From contig OZ004585.1 in the NCBI GenBank assembly GCA_963924555.1, forward strand, positions 8,386,556-8,450,555: a DNA stretch of 64,000 bases, read 5' to 3'. Of the stretch, positions 1 through 11,314 are shown piece after piece. Position 1 is the first letter of the stretch, and every line of letters begins with the position of its first letter. Origin of the DNA: Crambe crambe (Eukaryota > Porifera > Demospongiae > Poecilosclerida > Crambeidae). The notes beneath the pieces are model-generated. The model had not been told where the DNA came from and did no database searches. It saw only the letters and a list, made by a program, of their open reading frames with translations. Made by a program: the position numbers and the translations under genes.

Positions 1-3000
1 ACAGCAGTTTCCTCACAGAAATAATCTACACGCAAGCAGTATATTCTTATTGTGATAATTCTCAAATACGACCCACTTCATCTGACTCTGCATAGTAGTC
101 CAGGTCTAAGTTAGTCCTCTCTTTCTTCAGGTAGTCCAGCAAACTCCCATTTCCCATATAAGGCATCACAATGGATGGCCCTGAGACTGAATCAGCACAC
201 ACTCCCACAAGAGTCATGACATTCGGATGGGACAAGTCTTGCATCTTGCAAACCTCAGATAGCACACTCTGAACATCTGACTGCTGTAACATTCCTATGA
301 CATTATAAAAGAGAGGAAGTTTAGTCTTATGACCAAGCTATGTAGCTATGACCCACTCAAACAAAAATTATAATGTACCTCTGAGAATTTTAACTGCAAC
401 TGTTTCTGTATATTGATCATTCAGCCCACGAGACTTCACCAAATGTGCTTTATAGACAACTCCAAATTGACCTGTAGAAAATATTTACTGTAAATCACTG
501 AAATTTCACACACATCTTTGCTCACCTTGGCCCAGGGAGATATCTAATATTCTGATGCTACTGCTTGGGATAATGAGATTGAATGATAGTTGACTGATAA
601 ATTCTGATAGATCAGCTATAAGCATAATTATTTAAAAGTTAATCATACAGAGTTCACTGCACTATGTGGTTTACTCACACTTTAGTACTAAACTTTTGTC
701 AGTAGTTCTGCTCTTCAGCTCTGTCATCTCATAGGTCATTCTCCTTCCCTTGACATTGATGTATCGATAAGAGACGGCAATGATCAGGATTAAACAACAC
801 AGGAAGACCACCACCACTGGGATAACCACTGCTGGGACAATCGCATGTGTAGGGATAGGGTTATTAATGGCAGGTGAGTCATAGAGGAGTCGATCAGGCA
901 GTGGAATGGTCAGATTTTGACCTATCATCACCTAAAACAAAAAAGAGAAGATGTTAAGCAAAAGTTCCTGATTGAGTATGTTAGAGATTCACCACTATGT
1001 ATATAAAATGCATACTGAACTGGTCACTTACAACCACCATGGCTCTGTCCACCCCTTCCCCAGGGTCTGCTGGAGCCACACACAAAATCTACATGTGAAC
1101 AAAATAAGAAATATTTATACGTACTTCCATTAGTCTATATATTAATGTCACAGTTCAAAGGTCAATTAGTAATGTACATGCATGTCACTCGTGGCAACAT
1201 GCAAATTCAAAGCAAGGAAGGAAGGCGGAGTGAGCCGATACACCCAAGCACTCGAGTTTCTAGCTATGGACTTGACGTCACAGTTCAAAGGTCAATTGGT
1301 AACGTGCATGCATGTCACTTGTGGCAACATGCAAATTCAAAGCAAGGAAGGAAGGCGGAGTGAGCTGATACACCCAAGCACTCGAGTTTCTAGCTATGGA
1401 CTTGACTCAACAATGAATCTTGATGCTCTAAGAGTCCAACATTACAAAAGAAAAAGAGAAATATGGTTCAAAAGTCAATAGCTACTGTAGCCAGGCTGGC
1501 GAAGATAGAAACAAGCAAGGGGCTGGATACTGCAGTAAGCCTAGGCCAGTGAAGAATGCAGGGCTGCAGCAATCCAAGATGCCAAAAAACTGCATAGAAA
1601 AAGCCTCACTGAAGGAAGAAGAGGCTTATAGCTAGAAGTAACCAGCCCCAATAGCATGCTATTTCAAATGCAAAAAAAGATTGCCACAGATTTTTTGTGG
1701 GTGCAGGCTAGTAATAATTATTGTTAACAATGATAGTACATACTTGAAAATCTGTCACAGTTCTTATTTTGCAGACTTGTCCTGCAATGGACACTCTTAT
1801 ATCACTTGCATCTACCAGTCCTAAATTTTGTAGCTGGAAGAAAGAAAGATCGAAAGATTGAAAGTTTCACACAAAGCATTGTTAATGGAGTTTGATTGCT
1901 CACATCTATCTGCACTATAGTTGAATTTGAGCCTCTGGGAACAGATCTAGTGACCAGTATGAGTCCAGAGGGGTCAGGCATGACTGATAATTGAAGGCCA
2001 GGAACAGTGGGATCAGGAGGAGGGGCATTGTCCAGACGCAGCAAGTACATGACAGTATTTTGAACAGGCAATGGAGGAGTAATGCAGGAGAGATGAGTGT
2101 TATTCACATTAGAGCAATTAACCTGCAGCAAACATGAATACTAATAATTCCAGTATTCTAGAGGAGGGGAGGAAGGAGGGGGGGGGGGGGGGGGGGGGGG
2201 GGGGAGGAAGAAAGGAGAGGAGGAGAGGGAGAGTGCAGGAAAGGAGAGGAGGAGGGAGAATAGAACTGGGGAGGGGAGAAGAGAAACAGGGGAGGAGAGA
2301 AGAGGAGGGGGAGTATACTCACTATTGTCCCACCAAAAGTGAGTTGAGGATTCTGAGACACATCAAGATCATTTCCAATGAAATAAAGTGTTAGTCCTCC
2401 ACTGAAAAGAATAGTTAATGGATAATTAGCCAGTAGAAATGATTATAAACTCACGATAGTATTAAGTTCTTAGGCTGAATGGAGATGAAGTTAGGGTTAT
2501 TCCTGTACTCAAATACCACTCCAGCCTCACTGATGTTCTGAGCATCAATTCGCACTACCAGTGGAGTAGGAGAGGAGGAAGGGGAGGAGGTGTTAGCGCT
2601 GGTACAAGTTATCTGAGTGGAAGTCCTCACTCTGCAATTGTGCAGTAATAATTGCAAGCCACAAACTCAACGACTCACATGTCTCTGCATTCCAATCCTC
2701 TTGATTCATCTGGTGTAATTCTCGTGGAAGTACCAATATCCAATCCAGTGCCATTGATAGTCAACCTAGTGCCACCTGCCATGGGGCCAAATGCTGGCTC
2801 CACACTGCTCACTGTAGGCAACACCACCATGAAACCATCATGTCTGCCTGTGCTTCTTCCTGCATCTCTCACGAGATTAACCTCCACTCTTTGTGCTCCT
2901 TTTCCCATTCCTGATCCAGTCCGACAGAGCACCTGTACTCCAGAGATGTAGTCCATGTTGAATGGAGTGCAGATCACTCCTCCAACTGTGATGCTGCCGG

Positions 3001-6000
3001 CTTCCATGAAATCACTAAATACCACACCTAGGTCTCTTCCTCTGATGGTAAGGATGGTCCCTCCATCAGGAGGGCCAGAGGAAGGGGAGAACCCTGTAAT
3101 CACAGGAGCTGGACACTGTTCTCCAATAATGATGAAAGGATTAGAAGGCACAAACTGTCTGCACTCCTCTGAAATGGAGCAAATTGCGTGATCACACCAT
3201 CCACACTCAAAACCTGGAGTGTCTCGACTTGCTATACATGAGGAGCAGTCAGTGGCCAAGACTCGGCAATCATAGAGAGTCACTTTAAACAAGATAATTA
3301 GTAATCAAGCACGGGAAGTAGTTAGTTTATTGCTTACAGCTTGCAGCATTGATGGTATCAATTCTGTGATTAACTGCAGGACCATTCCAGATAATTCCAA
3401 TATCAGTGACTTCCATACCACTGCTAGAAGTTAAGGGCAGCTACATTGAGAGATTATTTAATGGCATTAAAAGTGAAGAAATTCTTTAGCATACAACACT
3501 GTTTCCAACTTGACAAGTGAGAGACGTTTCATTGTTCCTTGTAGCATTGAATATTGTGTTTCTGATCAAACACATGTAGCTGTAACCAGGCACCTGAATA
3601 TGTATGAATACAAATGGATCATTCCTAATAACAATGGAAGATAATTTTCTCCTCACAATATTGGGCAAGTTTTTGGTGGTGAGATGGAGTTTGGGTTGGG
3701 CACGAACATGTTGAGTGTAGTTGGTAGCACCATTCTCAAGATCAAGCAGTGGACACACCTCTTGGAATGATGCTGCTGTGTCCAGCTACATTAAAGATGA
3801 TGTAATGATCGAGGAAGGTCACATGACCTACTGTGGTTTGAGTACCTGTAGGAAGTTAGAGGTGTTGGTGCAGCCTTGAGCTGTTCCTCTGCAAAGTTTG
3901 TTGATCACACACCATCCACAGGCATTCCTAATCTCAACACACTCATTACAGCTGTTTCAAATATATACTCATTGAATTCATCACTGCATTTGGATTAAAT
4001 AATGCACTATTCTTACATGTTCATACCTATTAGTAGCATTGCAATTATAAATAGTCAAGGCATTGTCTGTCCTGTCAAATGGCACATTGACCAGTGAACT
4101 CATAAAATTGAAGTGCATCACTAAAGGAAGAAAAACGAAGGAAAATTAAGTGCTAGACCCCTGGGATGCTAAATTGCTGACCATGTATATAATTATGTCC
4201 ACTTTTCAGAGGTTGAACGTCACATGGATCACAACTTATCATCGTGCATGCTATAGCTAACATAATGGGCTCACATATGGCCATAAACTGTATTGCATCT
4301 ACTGATCTCAACCTTCTCTAAGAAACTTTGGGGTGCAGTTGGAACATGAGCACTAATAGTGTCAAAAAAAGTAAGGATGGCTATATGCAGTTCAATAAAA
4401 GCCCCTTACCCATCCAATATTACCAAACTATGAGCTAACTATTCAGAAGCATAGTCAGGATATTAGAAAAAAAGGGGGCAACAAGTGAAAATTTTAACCG
4501 GAAGCCACACCCACCAATTAAATTGGCAAGGAAGTTACAGCTACTTGAAAGATCGCTCGAATGTTACTGCAGTAAGGTACTAGTTGGCCAGGTTAAGACA
4601 TCAGTTTCATACCATAAGGAGTGAATATGCAAATTATAATTTACAAGTCAACACATGAAAATGAACTCTGAAAAAAAAGGGGGGCAAATATGCCTCCCCT
4701 GCCCCTCCTTGGCTACGCCACTGCTATTCCTACTTCACTCCCATTACAGGCCAAGATGAGATATAAAGGGAGTGAAGTAGGAATACCGTATACGAGTTAA
4801 TTTTGGCAGGAGTTTTATTTGGCGTTTGTACCGTGGAAGGCTTTTGGCGGATATCATTATTGGCGGCGGTGTGTTGTCGTGCACTCGCGCGCGCATTGCA
4901 TTCAGGAGCTAGCACAAGCCAGGAGCAAGTCATGGAGTAAGTCATGGAGTTTCACTTGACTAGTTGTGTTCGAGGCTATTACGTATACAAAGTTATCTGA
5001 AATCCAAACGTGGGGGAGTTATTCAGCTGATCCATGGTCCGAGGGAAGAAGGAAACTCGGGGGACCCATACACTGTTGCAGTAATATCAGATGGCAACGT
5101 TGGCAACATTCCGAGATTGATGTGACTGTCAGCTGCCTGCTCACTTCCTCCTTCTTCAAGAACTTTCAAAGAGACATCACGATCGCAAAATAGCTGGAAA
5201 CGGAGCTAGCTAGCTATTATGTAGTCTCGCGCTGTTACACAATATACACTCAAGCCCCACCCCCAGCCCGTAGCCTGGCGCCTAGCTATAGATATTGGCG
5301 GTCATTATTATTGGCGGTTCCAAGACAGACCGCCAAACCGTCAAATTTAATACACCGCCAAATTTAACTCGTATACGGTAGTTAGCTCATAGTTTGGTAA
5401 GGTGATGGGTAAGGGGTTACTTGACTGAAGTTCACTCTCTTGTTGTTGAACTTTTTTGAATCGCACACAGCCATCCCTACTTTTCTTATTAAATATTAAT
5501 TTTTCCCCTTTACCTTTCATCACCTTTAGCATATGGTGTGACAACCTCCTCTGCATGAACATTTTTTGTGCATTCTTAGAATCACTATGTTAACCAAGAA
5601 ATGATGGGGCCATAGAAATGTAATTGGTCACATTTCTTCAGGCCCCACATGTTATAGTTTTATATACCTGCTTGGACTCCACCATATATAAAGGTTTGGT
5701 TGGTGATGTCACAGGTGTACTGTGTGAGTGGGTCAACCTCCATTGCAGGGACAGTGATGTTGAACCTTCCTCTGCTGTCTTCAAAGTGACACATGTAGGT
5801 CTCATTGTTGAGGTTAGCTGGCAACCCTGGACCACCGACTGTCACATTCAACTGGACCAAAGAAAAGTATTATTAGCTATTGATCGATAATCAAAACTCA
5901 CAATTTGCTGGTTGTCAAGCACAAACTGATCAGGTGAGATGGTGTTCATTATGCACTGGGTGTTAGTATCGGCTGAAAGGCCACTGCTAGGGATCCACCT

Positions 6001-7606
6001 GGTGCTGCTGGTGGAGTCTCCATCCCTGCACTGTGATTGTCGGGAACACTTGTTCTCCACCACACACCACCCACACAGAGGGTTGTCCTCCATGAGGCAA
6101 CTAGAACAGTTTGAATTGGAGAAGCATACCTCAGCAGGGATTCTAAACACCTACAACATTGAGAGATCAAATCAATTTTAATGTAATAATTACATACTTC
6201 AGAGGTAGAAGCTGCCAGGACATAGTCCAGTCCTCTCTGCCACTGCAATGCATCCACTTGAAAGGAAATTGTTTGCACATCAAATACATTATTAATGTTG
6301 AGAGTTACACTGGCATTGGAGATGATGAACTAAGACAGAAAGTTAACGCTTTTAGTAGCTATATGAACCATTTAGAAATAACTCACCTTTCCAGTGAAAT
6401 TGCCTACAATTAGAGCAGAACTATAGGCAACATAAGCCACCACCATCAAAGAGAAGCCATCCACTTTAACAGGCACTGAAGCTGTTATTGTATATGGAGG
6501 ACCAATCATTCCAATATTAACTATAACTGATGTATCGACTTGTGGAATAGGATCTGAAATACCACTATTGTCAAGAGCTATGTCAAAAAGTGTCCCAAAA
6601 TTGCAGAATCCCATGAGCTGTGAATTTAAGATAATAAAATAATTATAACATATTTTAATAATCTTCCTTTATGTACCTGAAAGTTCATACACTCACGCCT
6701 GCCCCTACTCCATGTTGGTTGAACACTTCCACTTCCAGCTCGGCATTCATTATACCTCCTCTCCATAGTGCTGTCTATGTCAGCCACTTTAATAGCACAC
6801 ACCTGATTACTTGATCTGCTGTTGCCACGGCACCTCGATAATACGATACTTGCTCCTGAAGAACCACCAAAGTCTTCCACCAGTGACACACCACATATTC
6901 TATCATCATCATTACTAGATATTAGACTCCCACAGGCAAAGTTTTCCTCGTAGAGCGCATTGAAAAAACACAATCCAGTGCAATTGGTCACATGACACAC
7001 CCTCATGACTCTGAGTGCACCAGGAATGGAGCGATCAAGTAAAACAAAATACGAATACTCTCCACTTGTGAATCCATAAAAAACTAATCGGTTAAATCCA
7101 GTTTCAGTTGTTTGATATTCTTGAGAACGCAAGTAGTTATTCCTTTCAGAGCCATATTGTCTCAATAAGATTTCACCAAGATTGTTACTACTTGAGGTAG
7201 GGGGAGTCACGTTACCCACATAATAAGTGTCTCCTGCAGTGAAGACAGCCACACGATCTCTGACACCGAGTTCAATGCCTGTTGTAGCTATGACACTATT
7301 CAAGTCACTGGTGTTGTAGACACTACAGGAGATGTGAGTGCACACCACCAACCACTCCCCATCAGAATTGAGGGAGATACCAACAGCAAGACTGGATAGG
7401 CTGACAGTTTGTTGAAGGACTAGGTCTCTGTTTAGCCTGTAGAGTCGGTTGCCTGCAGCAACAAAAGTTCTTCCCTGACTGTCCACTTGCAAGCCTGGTG
7501 TTTCTGACAGAGGTCCCCCAGGTAGGGAAAACTGCAGAGTAATGCAGTGAGATCGTAGCACTAGAACTTCAATCACCAAAAGAGGCAAAAAGTACAATTT
7601 CTCCAT
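1..7606 (-). CDS. Plexin-ectodomain receptor tyrosine kinase, gene 1 (3' truncated by window edge)
   Basis: Type I membrane receptor. Exons in coding order: 6677-7606, 6387-6617, 6198-6329, 5902-6150, 5668-5851, 4027-4120, 3846-3951, 3495-3785, 3338-3440, 2679-3282, 2455-2631, 2323-2401, 1904-2122, 1744-1833, 1032-1088, 679-931, 526-615, 379-471, 77-294 and 1-25 (partial). All joins keep frame, giving about 1,408 residues to the edge. Order: signal peptide, Sema (about 20-430), PSI 1 (Cys-rich exon 4), PSI 2 (exon 7, CGWCV), PSI 3 plus two IPT/TIG units (exon 10), further IPT-like exons, one transmembrane segment (exon 16), then the kinase N-lobe. The N-lobe has a GQGQFGVVY glycine loop, the VAVK lysine and the alphaC glutamate. 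The catalytic lobe lies beyond position 1. Three PSI units are a plexin feature; Met has one. Ligand unknown, a semaphorin is possible. Introns 5 and 14 are enlarged by inserted repeats. Confidence 0.9.
1089..1743. repeat. Inserted sequence with 130-bp direct duplication in gene 1 intron 14
   Basis: The equivalent intron is 53 bp in gene 2 and 62 bp in the plexin, so about 600 bp were gained here. The insertion contains a 130-bp unit present twice (about 1146-1275 and 1276-1405). It includes agcaaggaaggaaggcggag and ctcgagtttctagctatgga. Confidence 0.8.
2160..2320. repeat. G-rich purine tract in gene 1 intron 12, with counterparts in the paralogues
   Basis: A poly-G run of about 26 bases is followed by gagga-type purine repeats. 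The same intron is purine-rich on this strand in gene 2 (12255-12390) and pyrimidine-rich on the plus strand in the plexin (20715-20830), but the lengths differ. The tract is therefore ancestral to the three copies and unstable. Confidence 0.85.
4397..5425. repeat. Outer inverted repeat around the MITE in gene 1
   Basis: The segment at about 4400-4441 (CCCCTTACCCAT and ACCAAACTATGAGCTAACT) recurs inverted at about 5380-5420. A further 17-bp hairpin, attcctacttcactccc and its complement, sits at about 4727-4783. This suggests nested insertions. Confidence 0.7.
4784..5380. mobile_element. MITE-like DNA element with TIRs and TA target duplication, gene 1 intron 5
   Basis: The left end CCGTATACGAGTTAATTTTGGC (4786 onward) is matched in inverted orientation by the right end at about 5355-5378, and TA flanks both ends. 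That is a terminal inverted repeat of about 22 bp with a TA duplication, as in Tc1/mariner-type non-autonomous elements. It is absent from intron 5 of gene 2 and of the plexin. No transposase frame is present. Confidence 0.75.
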
Positions 7607-8745
7607 TTTTGTGGGTGGCTACAGCCAATTTCAATTCAGCTCACTTTGAATTTTCCGTGGGAAAATGATGCGCATGCGTAGTCTGACAGCACCGCCACGG
7701 GATTGGAAACGGATCACGTGCTCTCGTTAGCAACTACCAACAACCGAGGCGCGTTGACAGCTGAATGACATAGCACTTTTGTCAAAGTTGTTGTTCTGAC
7801 AAGATCCATGAGGTAAGACTTATGCCAATGATACTATAATACACTAGGGCATAGATTTACTGTATGAAATAAATTTTAGCTCAGATTTTCAAGTTTATTC
7901 CTACAAATACTACTGTAGTGGTTAATGGGACTGTAATCCCTCTCACGCTTGATGGAATCAATTGCTGTTGCCCATTTTCTGATCAAAAGGCATGTAAACC
8001 TTAGCTACATGGAATAGTAATGTTGGTTTTTGTATTAGCTGACATATATTGTCTCTAGCATTTGCAAGTGGTGTTAAAACTGTAATCCCTCTCCCAAGAA
8101 ATAGATTAACAATATTGAAACTGTATTAGTTATTTCAGGGAAAGGATAGAACAGTAAATGGAATTGGTGCATTCGTTTTCTATACAATAGTCATCCTATG
8201 GAGATGGCAAGCTTACTATATTTCCCCCCTAATATCCATAGGGTCCACAGGACAGCTGACTGAGCCGAATTCTTGAGGTGGATGGTGTCAAAACCCAACA
8301 GCCAAAAGCTGGAAGTATTGCAATAATGTTGATGAGGGAGAACTGAGCAGAAACTGGCGGATAACTTTGGGGCAAAATTATCTAGCTATAATAATAATGA
8401 ATTTATGTCTAATTTTAATACCAAAAGTCATTCTGGCCTTTCTTTCAAATCAATCACATAAAATTAATGTATAATGAGCAATGATAGGTACTCATAGTTA
8501 TAATTACAAGGAAAAAAGTTATGAATAATTAATAACTTCCTTCCGCAGACTCTCCAACTTCAACTCTCTGACTCTTCACTTCTTCAATACCTTCCCCTTA
8601 GCTTACTTGTACTATTCTGTGAGCTGTAGGGGCAGAATATCACTTTAACTGCCTTGAAAGGAGTGAATATTGATCTCTTTTCACAACGATTAATATAATT
8701 AATGCATGCGCGTGCGCATCTGTCAACGCGCCACGGTTGTGCAGT
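7607..8745. promoter_or_regulatory. 5' flank of gene 1, no gene seen
   Basis: Within 120 bp upstream of the gene 1 ATG (minus strand) there is a CCAAT word near 7625, a palindromic TGCGCATGCGT (NRF1-like) at about 7669-7679 and a CACGTG E-box near 7717. The rest is AT-rich and holds no supported exon. A second NRF1-like cluster (atgcgcgtgcgcat) lies near 8704. Confidence 0.4.
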
Positions 8746-9051
8746 TCATTGGGCGTTTCCAATCCCGTAAAACCTCTTATATCTATGCACGTACACACAC
8801 CACCAACCACTCCCCACCAGAACTGAGGGAGATACCAACAGCAGGACTGGATAGGTTGACAGTTTGTTGAGGAATAGGTCTCTGTTTAGCCTATAGAGTT
8901 GGTTGCCTGCAGCAACAAAGGTCCTTTCCTGACTGTCCACTTGCAAGCCTGTGTTTCTGACAAAGGTCCCCCAGGCAGGGGAAACCGCAGAGTAAAGCAG
9001 TGAGACGGTAGCACTAGAACTAACTACAACAATCATCAATAATTTCTCCAT
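8746..9051 (-). pseudogene. Orphan first exon of the Sema receptor family (broken)
   Basis: The minus strand from 9051 encodes an MEKLL-type signal peptide followed by the family's [21 protein letters not shown] stretch. Compared with gene 2, single-base deletions shift the frame: one G is missing in the GLQVDS region and one C is missing after the RLNRD codons. Homology fades near 8790, and no further Sema exons follow. It lies between the 3' end of gene 2 and the 5' end of gene 1, as expected for a remnant of an unequal duplication. Confidence 0.75.
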
Positions 9052-9563
9052 TTTCTCTTAGCTAAGTAGCTAGCTATTAGTGAATAATAACATGCGCGCG
9101 CTAATGTAATAATGTCTCTCTCTACAGCTGTGGAAATTCGAAAAAGGATCCTCTCCTCTACGTCTCCCTCTGGCTCATAAGTCTGTGCCACAAGACTCAT
9201 ACAGATTTACACTTTATTTGTTTGTATTTATTGCTAGTTGTAAGATCCATCAACACCCTCAGGCCTGTATCCAAGGCCTTTTGAGGCCTCAGAATCTATA
9301 CCCAAACTTGAAAAAATTCAGTTTCGTTATTAATCAACTTTGAACATGAAAACTAGCTAGCTACTCTAAAGATAATTTATTAATAGATTCTCATAAAATT
9401 AGCTTTATGAAACAAATCACCAATGTTTCAACCAGATAGCTAGCTACTCTAGCCTTCATCAGGGTGATACAAAAAAAAAATTATTTAAAAACTTATTAGT
9501 TATTGTAGTTATAGCTACAATTAATGTAGCTGCTGTCCTTAATTATCATGCCATTTAAAAAAT
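9052..9563. other. Gap between orphan Sema exon and 3' end of gene 2
   Basis: No coding sequence is supported here. It contains a short motif at about 9422-9470 (TTTCAACCAGATAGC followed by CTTCATCAGGGTG). It resembles a motif seen in dispersed elements of marine invertebrates, recalled from memory and not searched. The 3' UTR of gene 2 presumably occupies the right part. Confidence 0.35.
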
Positions 9564-11314
9564 TCACAAACTATCAAGTTTAGCTATAGCCAGAGGATTC
9601 ACAATCACAGGTACTTCATAGCTCTGAGGTTCAGGTGCTTTATTAGCTCCATATGCAGCATTCTCCTCCATCACCACATCATTTTCATCTGCAAGTAAAA
9701 TACAGTTTCATTATGTAGCTGCATGTATTGTAGCTGCATGTATTGTAGCTGCATGTATTGTAGCTGCATGTATTGTAGCTGCATGTATTGTAGCTGCATG
9801 TATTGTAGCTGCATGTATTGTAGCTGCATGTATTGTAGCTATAGGAATCTTGCTGACAAGCAGGTACACTTACCTTGTGGTTGTTCTAAAACCATCTTCA
9901 GTTCCATGTAGCCAGCTATTGACTGCAGCCTTGCATCAAAAAGGGATGATAACTCTTCAAAAGTTGGACGCTCTTCGGGAGATTTCCAACATTTACGCAT
10001 GATGGCATATCTATATGAAAAATAAAATACCTCAGTGAAACCTCCAAATAATGGACCCAGGACTTTTGTCCTTTGTGTAGAAAGGTTGTCCTCTTTTAGA
10101 GGTTATTTTGTAGAGTGTAAGTGTTGTCCTTAGTTGAAAAGATTCCTTTTATTATCATCAGTTCCACTGCATAGCTATTACATTTCAGTGGCACTGGCAG
10201 CAGAGTTGGGGTATTCAAGTCTCATCCCTTCTCTTAGCAATCGTGGAAGGTCAATAGGGTCAACGGCTGGGTATGGAGACCTTCCAATGCTGAACACTTC
10301 CCAGCAAGTAACTCCAAAGGACCACTATAAAAATTCAATATCTTAGTTATGGTAGCTATGATGAAATAACTTGTTCAACATACCACATCTGTTTTCTCTG
10401 AGAAAAAGCCATCCTCTAGGCTCTCTGGAGCCATCCACTTGAATGGCAGTCTCACTGCATCATCCTTATTCTGTCTGAAGTAGCCAGTATTGTAGACATC
10501 CTCAGACAGTCCAAAATCAGCCACTTTTAAAATACCTTTAGAATCAAGCCTATCATGCAAGGTTATAGCTAATCAACTGTCAGTCCTGCAAGGTATTATA
10601 ATGTATGAAGTAGCAAAATTGTAATCTTACATGCAATTTCTTGCAGCCAGATCTCTGTGAATAATCTTCTGTAAGGCAAGATATGACATTCCAAGAGAAA
10701 TCTGATGACACATTCTCAACAACAATTTCCTCACAGAAATAATCTACACGCAAGCAGTATATTCTCATTGTGATAATATTCTCAAATACGACCCACTTCA
10801 TCTGTCTCTGCATCATAGTCCAGGTCCAAGTTAGTCCTCTCTTTCTTCAGGTAGTCCAGCAAACTCCCATTTCCCATATAAGGCATCACGATGGATGGCC
10901 CTGAGGCTGAATCAGCACACACTCCCACAAGAGTCATGACGTTCGGATGGGACAAGTCTTGCATCTTACAAACCTCAGATAGCACACTCTGAACATCTGA
11001 CTGCTGTAACATTCCTATGACAATATAAAAGAGAGAAAGTTTAGTCTCATGACCAAGCTACATGTGACCCAGTACCTTTGAGAATTTTAACTGCAACTGT
11101 TTCTGTATATTGATCATTCAGCCCACGAGACTTCACCAAATGCGCTTTATAGACAACTCCAAATTGACCTGTAGAAAGTATTTACTGTAAGATCACTGAA
11201 ATTTTCACACAGATCTTTGCTCACCTTGGCCCAGGGAGATATCTAATATTCTGATGTTACTGCTTGGGATAATGAGGTTGGATGGTAGTTGACTGATAAA
11301 TTCTGATAGATCAG
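9564..11314 (-). other. Kinase-encoding exon block of gene 2
   Basis: Exons 17-24 encode the juxtamembrane end, the complete protein tyrosine kinase domain and the tail. Nothing homologous is visible behind the plexin transmembrane exon. The activation segment reads DVYNTGYF with two tyrosines near the Met/insulin-receptor positions. The matching gene 1 block (1-615) is nearly identical over the shared part, including introns. The intron at 9689-9873 holds a 15-bp minisatellite. Confidence 0.9.
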
